Numbered from the stretch's first letter, positions 10,361 through 18,762 are shown. The stretch is 64,000 nucleotides of DNA from Kribbella pittospori (GCF_004331465.1 NZ_SJKB01000010.1:62001-126000); one strand, 5' to 3'. Numbers and translations: made by a program. Notes: generated by a model not told the origin, from the sequence alone.

Positions 10361-11890
10361 ATGGGTGCTGTGACCCGTGACCCGCGGCGGTGGTGGGCGT
10401 TGGGTGCCATGTCGGTCAGCCTCATCGTGGTCGGGCTGGATCTGACTGTGCTGAACGTCGCGCTGCCGACGCTGGCGACCGAGCTGGGGGCGTCGACCAG
10501 TCAGCTGCAGTGGTTCGCGAACGCGTACACGTTGGTCCTCGCGGCGTTGCTGCTGCCGGCGGGATTACTGGGTGACAGATTCGGCCAGAAACATCTGCTG
10601 ATCGGCGCCCTCGTCGTGTTCGGCGGGGCATCGGCGGCCTGTGCGTTCGCCTCGTCGGCCGGGCAGTTGATCGCGGCTCGTGCGGTGCTCGGGGTCGGGG
10701 CGGCGTTCCTGATCCCGCTGTCGATGTCGTTGCTCAACGTCCTGTTCGAGCCGGGGGAGCGGGTTCGGGCGATGACGATCTGGGTGATGGCCAACTCGCT
10801 CGGCATCCCGCTCGGGCCGGTGCTCGGCGGCTGGCTGCTCGACCACTACCGCTGGGGCTCGGTGTTCCTGATCAACCTGCCGCTGGTCGCCGTCGGTCTG
10901 GTCGCGGTCGCGCTGCTCATCCCGAGAACGCGCGGACATCGGTCCGGACGGATCGACGTACCTGGGATTCTGTTGTCCGGCGCGGGGCTGGTGGCGGTGA
11001 CGTACGGGTTCGTCGCGGCCGGTGAGCGTGGTTGGGGCGACGCGGTGACGCTGGTCAGTCTGGCCGTTGGCGTTGTACTGCTGGCGGTGTTCTGGTCGTG
11101 GCAGCGGCGTACGACGGATGCGCTGGTCGACCTGGCGTTGTTCCGGTCCGCGCGGTTCGCGTGGGGCACGGTGCTCGCGACGCTGGCGTCGTTCGCGTTG
11201 ATGGGTCTGCTGTTCGTGCTGCCGCAGCTCTTCCAGGCTGTGCAGGGCGCGGACGCGTTGAACACCGGTCTGCGGCTGCTGCCGATCATCGGTGGACTCC
11301 TGATCGGCGCCAAGGTCGCCGAGCGGCTCTCTGCCTCGGTTGGTCCGCGACTGACGGTGGCGTTCGGGTTCGTGTTGATGCTGGCCGGCCTCGTGATGGG
11401 CGCGTTCACCAGCGTCGACGCCGGCTACGGGTACACGGCGATCTGGGTCAGCCTGGTCGGGGTGAGCATCGGATTCACGCTGCCGCCGGTGATGGACCTG
11501 GCGATCGGTGCGTTGACCGTCGAGCGCAGCGGATCCGGATCGGGCCTGATCCAGGCGCTCCGCCAGGTCGGCGGCACGATCGGGGTCGCGATCCTCGGTA
11601 CGGTGCTCAACTCGGCGTACCGCGATCACCTGAACGTCGGCGGTCTGCCGCCCGCGGTCGCCGACGCGGCGCGCGACAGCGCGTCCGGGGCGGTCGCGAT
11701 CGCGGCCCACACGAACGCGCCTGCGCTGGCGGAATCGGCCCGTGAGGCGTTCGTGCACGGCATGAGCGCGACGCTGTGGACGTGCAGCGGCATCGCCGCC
11801 GTGGGCTTCGTACTCGCGCTGGCCTTCCTGCCCGGCAGCCGTGGGTCAGTCGAGCCGGAACCCGCGGAAGTTGCCACAATCGAGGTATGA
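10361..11890 (+). CDS. MFS drug transporter, DHA2 (14-helix, EmrB/QacA-type)
   Basis: A 509-residue membrane protein with about 14 hydrophobic helices. Motif D1/C elements of the DHA2 family are visible: LDLTVLNVALPTLATELGAS in helix 1, GDRFGQKHLL after helix 2 and LGIPLGPVLGGWLLDHY in helix 5. Such proteins export hydrophobic drugs by proton antiport. ATG at 10361 is preceded by CAGGAGGAG; a GTG at 10358 is one codon earlier. It overlaps the tetR gene by 4 bases (ATGA) and has a palindromic operator just upstream, so pump and repressor are one autoregulated unit. The drug is unknown. Confidence 0.92.
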   Translation: MGAVTRDPRRWWALGAMSVSLIVVGLDLTVLNVALPTLATELGASTSQLQWFANAYTLVLAALLLPAGLLGDRFGQKHLLIGALVVFGGASAACAFASSAGQLIAARAVLGVGAAFLIPLSMSLLNVLFEPGERVRAMTIWVMANSLGIPLGPVLGGWLLDHYRWGSVFLINLPLVAVGLVAVALLIPRTRGHRSGRIDVPGILLSGAGLVAVTYGFVAAGERGWGDAVTLVSLAVGVVLLAVFWSWQRRTTDALVDLALFRSARFAWGTVLATLASFALMGLLFVLPQLFQAVQGADALNTGLRLLPIIGGLLIGAKVAERLSASVGPRLTVAFGFVLMLAGLVMGAFTSVDAGYGYTAIWVSLVGVSIGFTLPPVMDLAIGALTVERSGSGSGLIQALRQVGGTIGVAILGTVLNSAYRDHLNVGGLPPAVADAARDSASGAVAIAAHTNAPALAESAREAFVHGMSATLWTCSGIAAVGFVLALAFLPGSRGSVEPEPAEVATIEV

Positions 11891-12486
11891 CGACGGAGAA
11901 GCCGCCCGGGCTGCGCGAGCGCAAGAAGGCGAAGACCCGGGCGGCGATCCAGGAGCACGCGCTGCGGCTGTTCCGCGACCAGGGGTACGCCGAGACGACC
12001 GTGCAGGAGATCGCGGCCGCGGCGGAGGTGTCGCCGGCCACCTTCTTCCGGTACTTCCCGACCAAGGAGGACACGGTCGTCTTCGACCGGCTCGACCCCG
12101 TGCTGATCGACGTGTTCCGCGCGCAACCGGCCGAACTGAACCCGACCGACGCGTTGCGGGCGACCCTCAAGGACAGCATGCGGACGCTGACCGAGGAGGA
12201 GTGGGAGCTGGAATCCCAGCGTCAGCAGCTCGTCATCAACGCTCCGGAGCTGCGAGCGCGGATGCTCGACCAGCTGTACGCCGGGATCGACCTGCTGGCC
12301 GCCCTGGCAGCCGAGCGGGTCGGCCGCTCCGCCGACGACTTCGCCGTACGGGCGTGGGCCGGTGCGGTCGTCGGCGTGGTGATGGCGACGTACCAGATCA
12401 CCGGGCACGCCAAGATGAAGGACTACTTCGAAATCATCGACCGCGCCTTCGCCCACCTCGAAGCCGGCCTCCCCCTCGACAAGTAG
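11887..12486 (+). CDS. TetR-family repressor of the adjacent efflux pump
   Basis: A 199-residue regulator with a typical N-terminal TetR helix-turn-helix (TVQEIAAAAEVSPATFFRYFPTKEDTV, about residues 38-62) and a divergent C-terminal ligand domain. The helix-turn-helix and the MftR-like C-terminal domain length fit drug-responsive repressors. It starts with ATGA overlapping the pump stop, so it is co-transcribed with the transporter. The 32-bp operator at 10316-10347 is the probable binding site; ligand binding would release expression of both genes. Confidence 0.9.
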   Translation: MTTEKPPGLRERKKAKTRAAIQEHALRLFRDQGYAETTVQEIAAAAEVSPATFFRYFPTKEDTVVFDRLDPVLIDVFRAQPAELNPTDALRATLKDSMRTLTEEEWELESQRQQLVINAPELRARMLDQLYAGIDLLAALAAERVGRSADDFAVRAWAGAVVGVVMATYQITGHAKMKDYFEIIDRAFAHLEAGLPLDK

Positions 12487-12571
12487 TTGCCTACGGCACC
12501 CGCGAAAGGACACCGCCCTCGGTGAGCCGTGGCTGCCCGGTCTGTCGGTGGGGGCTGCTAGACAGGCGGGT

Positions 12572-13555
12572 ATGGCGCGGGCCCTCGAGATCAGTTACCA
12601 GCAGGCTGTGCGGTATCGGTTGATGGTCAACCGGCTGGGGGTGCGGTTGGCTGGTGGGGAGTATGTGGGGGCGGCTCGATTCGGGTTGCAGGATACGGCT
12701 CCTCGGGATGCGTTGGTCGGGTTGCATGCGCGGGTGGAGGGGTGTGAGCCGTCGGCGTGGGAGGCGCCGGGGTTGGTGCAGACGTACAGTCCGCGGGCGG
12801 CCGTTTATGTGTTGCCGGAGCAGGACTTCGGGGTGTTCACGGTCGGGCGGATGCCGCTCGATGAAGACACGCAGCGCGAGATCGAACGGCAGGCCGACCG
12901 GATCTGCCGGGAGCTGGATGGCGCAGAGCATCGCGGCGGCCGGGGTCCTGAGTTGCGGAGTGCTTGCTGGACTGGGCGGCTGGCGTTGCGATGGACGACC
13001 AGTGCGCTGTACGTGCGTGAGGTTCCAGCCCCGGAGATCGACTTCCAGGACGCGCATGTGGAGTTGTGCCGGCGACATGTGCAGGCGTTCGGGCCGACCA
13101 CCGTGGAGGCCTTCAGTTGGTGGTCCGGGCTGTCGAAACCTGATGCGAGAGAAGTCTGGAAGCTGCTGGACGGCGAGATGATGCCGGTCGAGCTGGAAGG
13201 TCGCGAGGGATGGATCCTCGCAGCGGACGAGCACGCCGTCCGGTCGGCCCCGGCAGCGGTCGGCGCGCGATTTCTGGTCGCTTCGGACCTGAGGCTGTTC
13301 GGGCAGGACCGGCATGGGCTGTTCGCCGGCCCCGGGCAGAAACCGCGGATCCACCTGCACGACTGGTACCACCCGCATGGGCTGATGCTGAACGGCGAGA
13401 TCCGCGGCGCCTGGGGCCGCAAGGGCGGCAAGGTCGACCTCCGCACCGCCGGCCCGCTGTCGGATCAGGACCGAGCCGCGATCGCGGCAGAGGCGCTGTC
13501 GATGCCGATCCCGGGCGCGACGATGACCGTCAACCGCACCGAACTGGAGCTGTAG
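12572..13555 (+). CDS. Winged-helix DNA-binding protein of the AlkZ/YcaQ-like family
   Basis: A 327-residue cytoplasmic protein whose layout fits the AlkZ-like (HTH_42) family: an N-terminal region with R..L....L, a middle 'QTYSPRAAVYVLP' segment and a C-terminal LMLNGEIRGAWGRKGGKVDL block. Family members act as DNA glycosylases on interstrand crosslinks or bulky adducts, using a QxQ motif. I do not see QxQ at the expected place (the segment reads ALVGLHARV), so the catalytic role is doubtful. ATG at 12572 was chosen; it is convergent with the ASCH gene, 1 base apart. Early codons use GTG/TTG more than neighbours. Confidence 0.6.
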   Translation: MARALEISYQQAVRYRLMVNRLGVRLAGGEYVGAARFGLQDTAPRDALVGLHARVEGCEPSAWEAPGLVQTYSPRAAVYVLPEQDFGVFTVGRMPLDEDTQREIERQADRICRELDGAEHRGGRGPELRSACWTGRLALRWTTSALYVREVPAPEIDFQDAHVELCRRHVQAFGPTTVEAFSWWSGLSKPDAREVWKLLDGEMMPVELEGREGWILAADEHAVRSAPAAVGARFLVASDLRLFGQDRHGLFAGPGQKPRIHLHDWYHPHGLMLNGEIRGAWGRKGGKVDLRTAGPLSDQDRAAIAAEALSMPIPGATMTVNRTELEL

Positions 13556-13556
13556 G

Positions 13557-14144
13557 TCAGTCCAGGGAGTTGAGGTAGGCGGCGCCTCGGGGACTTAGTT
13601 GGTAGCCGACTTCGAGGCTGTGGGTCAGGCCCAGGTTCTTGAGTTTGCGGACGTCCAGTTTGAACGGGGCGGTTTCGCGGTTGAGGGAGGCGGCCAGGTC
13701 GGCGGCTCTCGTGGCGGGCTTGGACTGGATCAGCCGGAGGGTCTGGGTGGTCCACTCGCCGTGGTGGCTGAGCTCGTCGAAGCGGGCCAGCCGGGTCTGG
13801 AGATCGGCGAGGTCGTCGGCGGTCAGCTCGGTTTGGGACGCGAGCTCCTCGCGCGGATCCGGCCCCTCGACCAGGTGGAACTTGATCAGGAACGTCGGCC
13901 ACTCGTCGTTGCCGCGCAGCCGTCGGCGGACGTCCTTCGCGTTGCGCCGGTCCGCGCCCGCCACGTCGGCGTCGGTGTCGGCGATCAGGTCCGGGTTCAC
14001 CTGCCGGACGCTGTCGATCTCGATCCGGCCGGCGTTGGTGCGGTAGATCCGCCCCTCCGCCACCCGGGGTTCGGCCCACCGCCGGTACGCCACGGTGATC
14101 TTCCCGTCCGCGACCCCGTCCCGATCCGATCCGGCGAACAACAT
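13557..14144 (-). CDS. ASCH-domain protein
   Basis: A 195-residue protein starting MLFAGSDRDGVADGKITVAYRRW, with the 'GxKxxTxRRW' type of opening seen in ASCH/PUA-related RNA-binding domains. The second half is helical (ADDLADLQTRLARFDEL) and ends with a winged-helix-like tail (TRAADLAASLNRETAPFKLDVRKL). It lies 4 bases after rdgB, so it belongs to the rph-rdgB unit. ASCH proteins are proposed to bind or modify RNA; no specific activity can be given. The longer open frame upstream overlaps rdgB and was rejected. Confidence 0.75.
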   Translation of the reverse strand: MLFAGSDRDGVADGKITVAYRRWAEPRVAEGRIYRTNAGRIEIDSVRQVNPDLIADTDADVAGADRRNAKDVRRRLRGNDEWPTFLIKFHLVEGPDPREELASQTELTADDLADLQTRLARFDELSHHGEWTTQTLRLIQSKPATRAADLAASLNRETAPFKLDVRKLKNLGLTHSLEVGYQLSPRGAAYLNSLD

Positions 14145-14148
14145 GGTC

Positions 14149-14754
14149 CTACCCTCCCAACGCCTTGGCGACGATCGGAGCCAAGGCGCGCAACGCCTTG
14201 CCCCGATGGCTGATCGCGTCCTTCTCCTCGATCGACAGTTCCGCCGTCGTCCGGTCGTACCCCTCGGCCTGGAACAGAACGTCGTACCCGAACCCGCCGG
14301 TGCCGCGCAGCTCACGGATGACCGACCCACGCATCTCGCCGAGCACCAGCTCGTCCGCCTCGTCCGGCTGAACGAACGCGACCGCGGCGACGAACGACGC
14401 ACCGCGCCGCTCGTCCGGTACGTCCTCGAGCTGACCAAGCAGCAGCACGTTGTTCGCGTGGTTGTCCTTGGCCGGCCCCGACCAGCGCGCCGACAGTACG
14501 CCGGGCATCCCATTCAACGCGTCGACACAGATCCCGCTGTCGTCCGCGATCGACGGCAGCCCGGTCGCGGCCAACGCGGCGTGCGCCTTCAGCAGCGCGT
14601 TGCCCTCGAACGTCGGCTCGGTCTCGGCCGGCTCGTCGTACGCCGGTACGTCCCCCAGCCCGAGCACCTCGATCCCCGGCACGATCGGGGTCAGGATGCG
14701 CCGCAGTTCCTCGAGCTTCTTCTTGTTGTTCGAGGCCAGCAGCACCCGACTCAT
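14149..14754 (-). CDS. rdgB: RdgB/HAM1 non-canonical purine NTP pyrophosphatase
   Basis: This 201-residue enzyme hydrolyses dITP, ITP and XTP to monophosphates, keeping damaged purines out of nucleic acids. The family signature ASNNKKKLEELRRIL opens the protein, the metal/substrate motif is SIADDSGICVDALNGMPG (with DDSG), and GGFGYDVLF and SHRGKALRAL complete the active site. The ATG overlaps the stop of the 27-codon mini-gene (ATGA), which itself overlaps rph. Length is normal. Confidence 0.96.
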   Translation of the reverse strand: MSRVLLASNNKKKLEELRRILTPIVPGIEVLGLGDVPAYDEPAETEPTFEGNALLKAHAALAATGLPSIADDSGICVDALNGMPGVLSARWSGPAKDNHANNVLLLGQLEDVPDERRGASFVAAVAFVQPDEADELVLGEMRGSVIRELRGTGGFGYDVLFQAEGYDRTTAELSIEEKDAISHRGKALRALAPIVAKALGG

Positions 14755-14834
14755 CCACGTCCTCGCTTCGCTCCGGGCGCGGATGAGGCACGAGTTGCAC
14801 AGCGCTTGATGGTGAACTCGCTTCGCTCGCTCAC
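14751..14834 (-). CDS. 27-residue mini-cistron coupling rph to rdgB (copy A)
   Basis: An in-frame small ORF fills the whole gap between rph and rdgB. Its GTG overlaps the rph TGA (GTGA) and its TGA overlaps the rdgB ATG (ATGA). The peptide starts VSERSEF and ends [12 protein letters not shown]. Copy B at 57449-57532 has the same length, shares ERSEF, Lys10 and the last 12 residues, and has the same 4-bp overlaps. The last 39 nucleotides of the two copies are identical. It is very basic at the C-terminus. Whether the peptide matters, or only the RNA/DNA, is unknown. Confidence 0.6.
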   Translation of the reverse strand: MSERSEFTIKRCATRASSAPGAKRGRG

Positions 14835-15547
14835 GCGAGGGCCTCCAGCTGCAGCTTGGTCAGCTCCGCGCATCCCGCCGTACCGAGCTCCAGCAGGCTG
14901 TCCAGCTCGGCGCGGTCGAACGGCGCGCCCTCGGCCGTGCCCTGCACCTCGATGAACTTGCCGTCGCCGGTCAGCACCAGGTTCATGTCCGTCTCGGCCC
15001 GCACGTCCTCCTCGTAGCAGAGGTCGAGCATCGGGGCGCCGTCGATGATGCCGACCGAGACCGCGGACACCGAACCGGTCAGCGGCTCGCTCTTCAGCAG
15101 CTTGCGCTCGCGCAGGTACGACACCGCGTCCGCGAGAGCGACGTACGCGCCGGTGATCGCCGCGGTCCGGGTCCCGCCGTCGGCCTGCAGTACGTCGCAG
15201 TCGAGCAGGATCGTGTTCTCGCCGAGGGCCTTGTAGTCGATCACGGCCCGCAGCGAACGCCCGATCAGCCGGGAGATCTCGTGCGTGCGGCCGCCGATCT
15301 TGCCCTTCACCGACTCGCGGTCCGAGCGGGTGTTGGTCGCCCGCGGCAGCATCGCGTACTCCGCGCTGACCCAGCCGAGCCCGGAACCCTTGCGCCAGCG
15401 CGGCACACCCTCGGTCACACTCGCCGCACACAGCACCCGGGTCCGGCCGAACTCGACCAGCACCGAGCCTTCGGCGTGGTCGAGCCACTTCCGGGTCAGG
15501 GTGACGGGCCGCAGCTGATCCGGAGTACGTCCATCGATACGCGCCAT
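14831..15547 (-). CDS. rph: Ribonuclease PH
   Basis: This 238-residue phosphorolytic 3'-5' exoribonuclease trims tRNA 3' ends. Family hallmarks are the opening [20 protein letters not shown], the [14 protein letters not shown] strand, the RNA/phosphate-binding [32 protein letters not shown] region (arginine-rich, shown here as two joined motifs), and the [20 protein letters not shown] motif. It heads an rph - mini-cistron - rdgB - ASCH unit. The start at 15547 is 9 bases after the SGNH gene stop, so that gene may be part of the same transcript. Confidence 0.96.
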   Translation of the reverse strand: MARIDGRTPDQLRPVTLTRKWLDHAEGSVLVEFGRTRVLCAASVTEGVPRWRKGSGLGWVSAEYAMLPRATNTRSDRESVKGKIGGRTHEISRLIGRSLRAVIDYKALGENTILLDCDVLQADGGTRTAAITGAYVALADAVSYLRERKLLKSEPLTGSVSAVSVGIIDGAPMLDLCYEEDVRAETDMNLVLTGDGKFIEVQGTAEGAPFDRAELDSLLELGTAGCAELTKLQLEALA

Positions 15548-15556
15548 GCGACGACC

Positions 15557-16429
15557 CTATGCCTCCAGGCGCTGGACCTCCGCATTGGACGGCCGCAGGG
15601 CACCGGACGAACCGGACGGGCGCAGGCCACTGGACGGGCGAACCTGGGTGACGGCCATCCGGGCGGCCCACGGCACCAGGTCGTTGGCCCGCCGGCCGAG
15701 CCACGGAACGCCTTCCTTGACCAGCCAGAGCGTGTCCGCCCACCGACTCGGTGCGACCCCGGCACAGTCCAGATCCGGAGGTACGTCGATCGGCAGTCCG
15801 CGCCGGGCCAGTTCGTCGGCGAACCCCCGGGCCAGCCGCCGGTGACCGCGCTCGCCCGGATGCAGCCGGTCGATGCTCCAGAAGTCCCGCCGGTACACCT
15901 CCGGGTAGTCAGCCATGTCCAGCCGGATCCCGCCGAACTTCGCGTGCAGGTCGTCGTACACCTGGTTGACCTGCTCGATCCGCTGCCACAGTGGGCGGCG
16001 CAGCCAGGCCGGCAGACCGAACACCTGGCCGTGGTCGTGGAACCGGACCGTGAGCAGCAGCGCGCCACGGGCGGTGAGTTGCTCGGCGCAGTGATCCAGG
16101 CAGGCGCGGATCCGGCCGGAGTCGAAGCTGGACCGCAGGGTGTCGTTGACCCCGACGATGAGCGACGCGATGTCGATCGGACCGGTCGTTACGGCCTCGG
16201 GCAGTTGCTCGGTCGCGACCAGGTGCACGGTGGCGCCGCTGGTCGCGAAGTTGGAGAACGTCACACGGTGGGAACTGGCCAGGGAGTCGGCAAGCAGCGA
16301 GGCCCAGCCCCGCCACCCTTCACCCGGGCGCGCACCGGCACCGGACAGGTCGGTCGTACTGCTGCCGTTCATCGGGTCCCCGACACCTACGGTGGTCGAG
16401 TCCCCCAGTGCCACGTAGTGGAGGCTCAC
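15557..16429 (-). CDS. SGNH/GDSL-type esterase
   Basis: A 290-residue hydrolase without a clear signal peptide. The nucleophile is Ser11 in block I (YVALGDSTTVG), followed by the block III-like GVNDTLR and the catalytic DRLHPGERGH (Asp and His). This order is that of SGNH esterases/lipases, which cut acyl esters in lipids, sugars or cell-wall polymers. I chose the GTG at 16429 because the family motif begins about 6 residues later. The longer upstream frame runs into the divergent Gfo/Idh gene. It is 9 bases before rph. Confidence 0.87.
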   Translation of the reverse strand: MSLHYVALGDSTTVGVGDPMNGSSTTDLSGAGARPGEGWRGWASLLADSLASSHRVTFSNFATSGATVHLVATEQLPEAVTTGPIDIASLIVGVNDTLRSSFDSGRIRACLDHCAEQLTARGALLLTVRFHDHGQVFGLPAWLRRPLWQRIEQVNQVYDDLHAKFGGIRLDMADYPEVYRRDFWSIDRLHPGERGHRRLARGFADELARRGLPIDVPPDLDCAGVAPSRWADTLWLVKEGVPWLGRRANDLVPWAARMAVTQVRPSSGLRPSGSSGALRPSNAEVQRLEA

Positions 16430-16576
16430 ATTCCGCCATGGTGACGGCACGGAGCGAGACTTCGGTGTTTCCTGGATGACCAACGCGGCAATTCCAGCTG
16501 GAGGACGGGTGATTGAAGGACGCAACTGCTCGGAGTTACTGTGCTTCAAACAACTATGTGCAGGAGCTGCTTGCTG

Positions 16577-17749
16577 ATGACTGATCTTCGGTTTGGCCTG
16601 GTGGGACTCGGCGCCCGGAGCCGGATCGGGCTGTACGCGCACACGCCCGGTGAAGGGACGGCGATCGTGGCGGTCTGCGATCCGGCCGCCGCGCAGCGGG
16701 ACACGGCACTCGAGCGGTTCCCCGGCGCGACGGCGTACGCGGACCACCATGAGCTGCTCGACCAGAAGCTCGACGGCGTGTTCCTGACCACGCCCGACGA
16801 CCTGCACGAGGGCCCGGCGATCGACTTCCTGCGGGCCGGCGTCTCGGTGTTCGTCGAGAAGCCGCTGGCCATCACGACCGAGGGCTGCGACCGGGTCCTG
16901 CAGGCGGCGTACGAGAGCGGCGCACGGCTGTACGTCGGGCACAACATGCGGCACATGCCTGTCGTACTGACGATGCGGGAGCTGATCCAGTCCGGCGCGA
17001 TCGGCGACGTGAAGGCGATCTGGTGCCGGCATTTCGTCGGCCACGGTGGCGACTTCTACTTCAAGGACTGGCACGCGGACCGCCGTCGGTCCACCGGCCT
17101 GCTGCTGCAGAAGGGTGCCCACGACATCGATGTGATGCACTGGCTGGCGGGCGGCTACACGACCCGGGTGAACGCGATGGGCGCGCTGACCCTGTACGGC
17201 GGGATCGAGGACAGGCAGGACCGGTCGGACCAGCGGTTCGGCGACTTCGTCAGCGACGACAACTGGCCGCCGCTGGAGCAGAAGGGCCTGGCGCCGGTGA
17301 TCGACGTCGAGGACATCTCAATGGCGAACCTCCGTCTCGACAACGGCGTCTTCCTGACCTACGAGCAGTGCCACTACACGCCGGACTACTGGCGCAACTA
17401 CACCGTGATCGGCACGCACGGCCGGCTGGAGAACTTCGGCGACACGTACGGCGGTGTGGTGAAGGTCTGGAACAGCCGCCGGTCCGGGTACCGCGAGGAC
17501 GCCGACCAGGTTGTCGAGATCCCCGGCAGCTCGGACCACCACGGTGGCGCGGATCCCTTGCTGGTGGGCGAGTTCATCCGCTTCGTCCGCGACGGCGGGG
17601 AGACGCTCACGTCCCCGGTCGCCGCGCGGGCAGCGGTCGCGGCCGGGTACGCCGCCACCACGTCACTGCGCTCGGACGGCACCCCGGTCGACGTCCCGCC
17701 GCTGGACCCGACCCTGGTCAGGTATTTCGACAACGGCCAAACGCGGTGA
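16577..17749 (+). CDS. Gfo/Idh/MocA-family oxidoreductase
   Basis: A 390-residue NAD(P)-dependent sugar oxidoreductase. The Rossmann opening FGLVGLGARSRIGLY, the EKPLAITTEG motif (catalytic lysine) and the KGAHDIDVMHWLAGG motif (Asp/His of the active site) are all present. ATG at 16577 is preceded by CAGGAG at about 11 bases; upstream ATGs at 16541 and 16556 lack this. It is divergent from the SGNH esterase. Substrate is unknown; inositol, sugar or glycosidic alcohol substrates are typical. Confidence 0.88.
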   Translation: MTDLRFGLVGLGARSRIGLYAHTPGEGTAIVAVCDPAAAQRDTALERFPGATAYADHHELLDQKLDGVFLTTPDDLHEGPAIDFLRAGVSVFVEKPLAITTEGCDRVLQAAYESGARLYVGHNMRHMPVVLTMRELIQSGAIGDVKAIWCRHFVGHGGDFYFKDWHADRRRSTGLLLQKGAHDIDVMHWLAGGYTTRVNAMGALTLYGGIEDRQDRSDQRFGDFVSDDNWPPLEQKGLAPVIDVEDISMANLRLDNGVFLTYEQCHYTPDYWRNYTVIGTHGRLENFGDTYGGVVKVWNSRRSGYREDADQVVEIPGSSDHHGGADPLLVGEFIRFVRDGGETLTSPVAARAAVAAGYAATTSLRSDGTPVDVPPLDPTLVRYFDNGQTR

Positions 17750-17764
17750 GCTAAGATCGTCGTC

Positions 17765-17818
17765 GTGACCTGGTACGCCGCCATGCGAATGCTGAGCCCT
17801 CGATGCGGAGGACTCTAG
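17765..17818 (+). CDS. 17-codon leader ORF upstream of the DUF62 gene
   Basis: A short ORF (VTWYAAMRMLSPRCGGL) starts at GTG 17765 and stops at TAG 17818. Its codons TAC-GCC-GC (17774-17781) are perfectly complementary to GCGGCGTA (17818-17825) right after the stop, and a strong terminator follows at 17844. That is the layout of a ribosome-mediated attenuator. The peptide has adjacent Trp and Tyr codons and two Met codons but no long run of one amino acid, so the sensed signal is unclear. Confidence 0.4.
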   Translation: MTWYAAMRMLSPRCGGL

Positions 17819-17843
17819 CGGCGTAGGCGCATGTGCTTGCAGC

Positions 17844-17876
17844 GAGAGGCCCCCGGTGTCGGGGGCCTCTCTTTTT
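17844..17876 (+). terminator. Intrinsic terminator between leader ORF and DUF62 gene
   Basis: GAGAGGCCCCC (17844-17854) pairs perfectly with GGGGGCCTCTC (17861-17871) around a 6-base loop, followed by TTTTT. This is the cleanest intrinsic terminator seen in the window. It lies 35 bases upstream of the next ATG, so it can either end the Gfo/Idh transcript or act as an attenuator. Confidence 0.85.
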
Positions 17877-17911
17877 GTCCCAGCTGCCTGCACATCCCTT
17901 GGAGAGATTCG

Positions 17912-18760
17912 ATGTACCCGATCACCTATGTCACCGACTGTTTCGGCGGCAACGCCCGCGCCAGACTCAGCACCCGGATCGGCGCCCTGTTCGGCCAGTC
18001 GCCGACGATCGTGGCCGCCGACGGGCCCGATCCGGAGTCGTTCGCCGCACTCACCCTGCTCGACTGTCTGAGATCGACCGAGTCGTTGGGGGAGGACGGC
18101 CATCCGACCATCACGCTCGTCAACATCGCACCCCGCGACGGCGAGTGGCCCAACGGCGCCCCGTTCTGCTTCTTCACCTACGGCAAGCATCTGGTCGCGA
18201 GCACCTTCGACGCGCGCACGCTGTCCCTGGTACGCCGTGAGCTCGGGATCGACCGGGTTCACGTGACGGACATCCGCGAGGTCGTCGAGGCGGCGCGCGA
18301 GTGGGCGTCGTTCAGCGCCGATGAGCTCGACAGGATCGTCGACACCCAGTTCCGCAGCCTGTGGTACCTGCCACTGCTCGCCAAGTGGCTCGTCGATGGC
18401 CACGCCGTCCCCTCGACGCTGACCGCCGTACCCGAGCTCGACGACTCCGGACCGATCGTGGGCGTCGTCGACAACTTCGGCAACTGCAAGCTCGACTGCG
18501 GCGCCGCCGCGATCGGGTTCAGCATCGGTACGTCGATTCCGGTCGCCGGCCGGACTCAGGACGGCTCGATCACGCTGACAGAGGTCGGCTGCTACCGCCA
18601 CCTGACCGACGTACCCCTCGGAGCCGCGGGTCTGATCCTCGGCAGCTCGGGCACGGACTTCGTCGAACTCGTCATCCGCGGCGGCTCGGCGGCATCCGCC
18701 TTCAACCTTCGCCCGGGCGATTCACCACTGCGCAGTACGCCGGCCGAGTACGCCGCCTGA
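17912..18760 (+). CDS. SAM hydrolase/halogenase-family (DUF62) protein
   Basis: A 282-residue protein matching the DUF62 family of SAM hydroxide adenosyltransferases and fluorinase/chlorinase relatives. The N-terminal domain opens ITYVTDCFGGNARARLS, close to the family's TDFG motif but with an extra residue. The C-terminal domain shows VVDNFGNCKLDC, and GLILGSSGTDFVELVIRGGSAASAF, the family's beta-barrel end. Members split SAM to adenosine and methionine or halogenated products. ATG 17912 has GGAGAG upstream; a longer frame from 17831 would read through the terminator stem and was rejected. It is preceded by a leader ORF and terminator. Confidence 0.68.
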   Translation: MYPITYVTDCFGGNARARLSTRIGALFGQSPTIVAADGPDPESFAALTLLDCLRSTESLGEDGHPTITLVNIAPRDGEWPNGAPFCFFTYGKHLVASTFDARTLSLVRRELGIDRVHVTDIREVVEAAREWASFSADELDRIVDTQFRSLWYLPLLAKWLVDGHAVPSTLTAVPELDDSGPIVGVVDNFGNCKLDCGAAAIGFSIGTSIPVAGRTQDGSITLTEVGCYRHLTDVPLGAAGLILGSSGTDFVELVIRGGSAASAFNLRPGDSPLRSTPAEYAA

Positions 18761-18762
18761 AG

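Noticed and set aside
10565-11758. A 397-codon minus-strand ORF opposite the MFS gene
   Set aside because: Shadow frame with Arg/Gln/Asp-rich low complexity; the plus strand has clear membrane helices and motifs.
17831-17911. An N-terminal extension of the DUF62 protein from ATG 17831
   Set aside because: It would translate the terminator stem-loop; the ATG at 17912 has a GGAGAG site and the family start.
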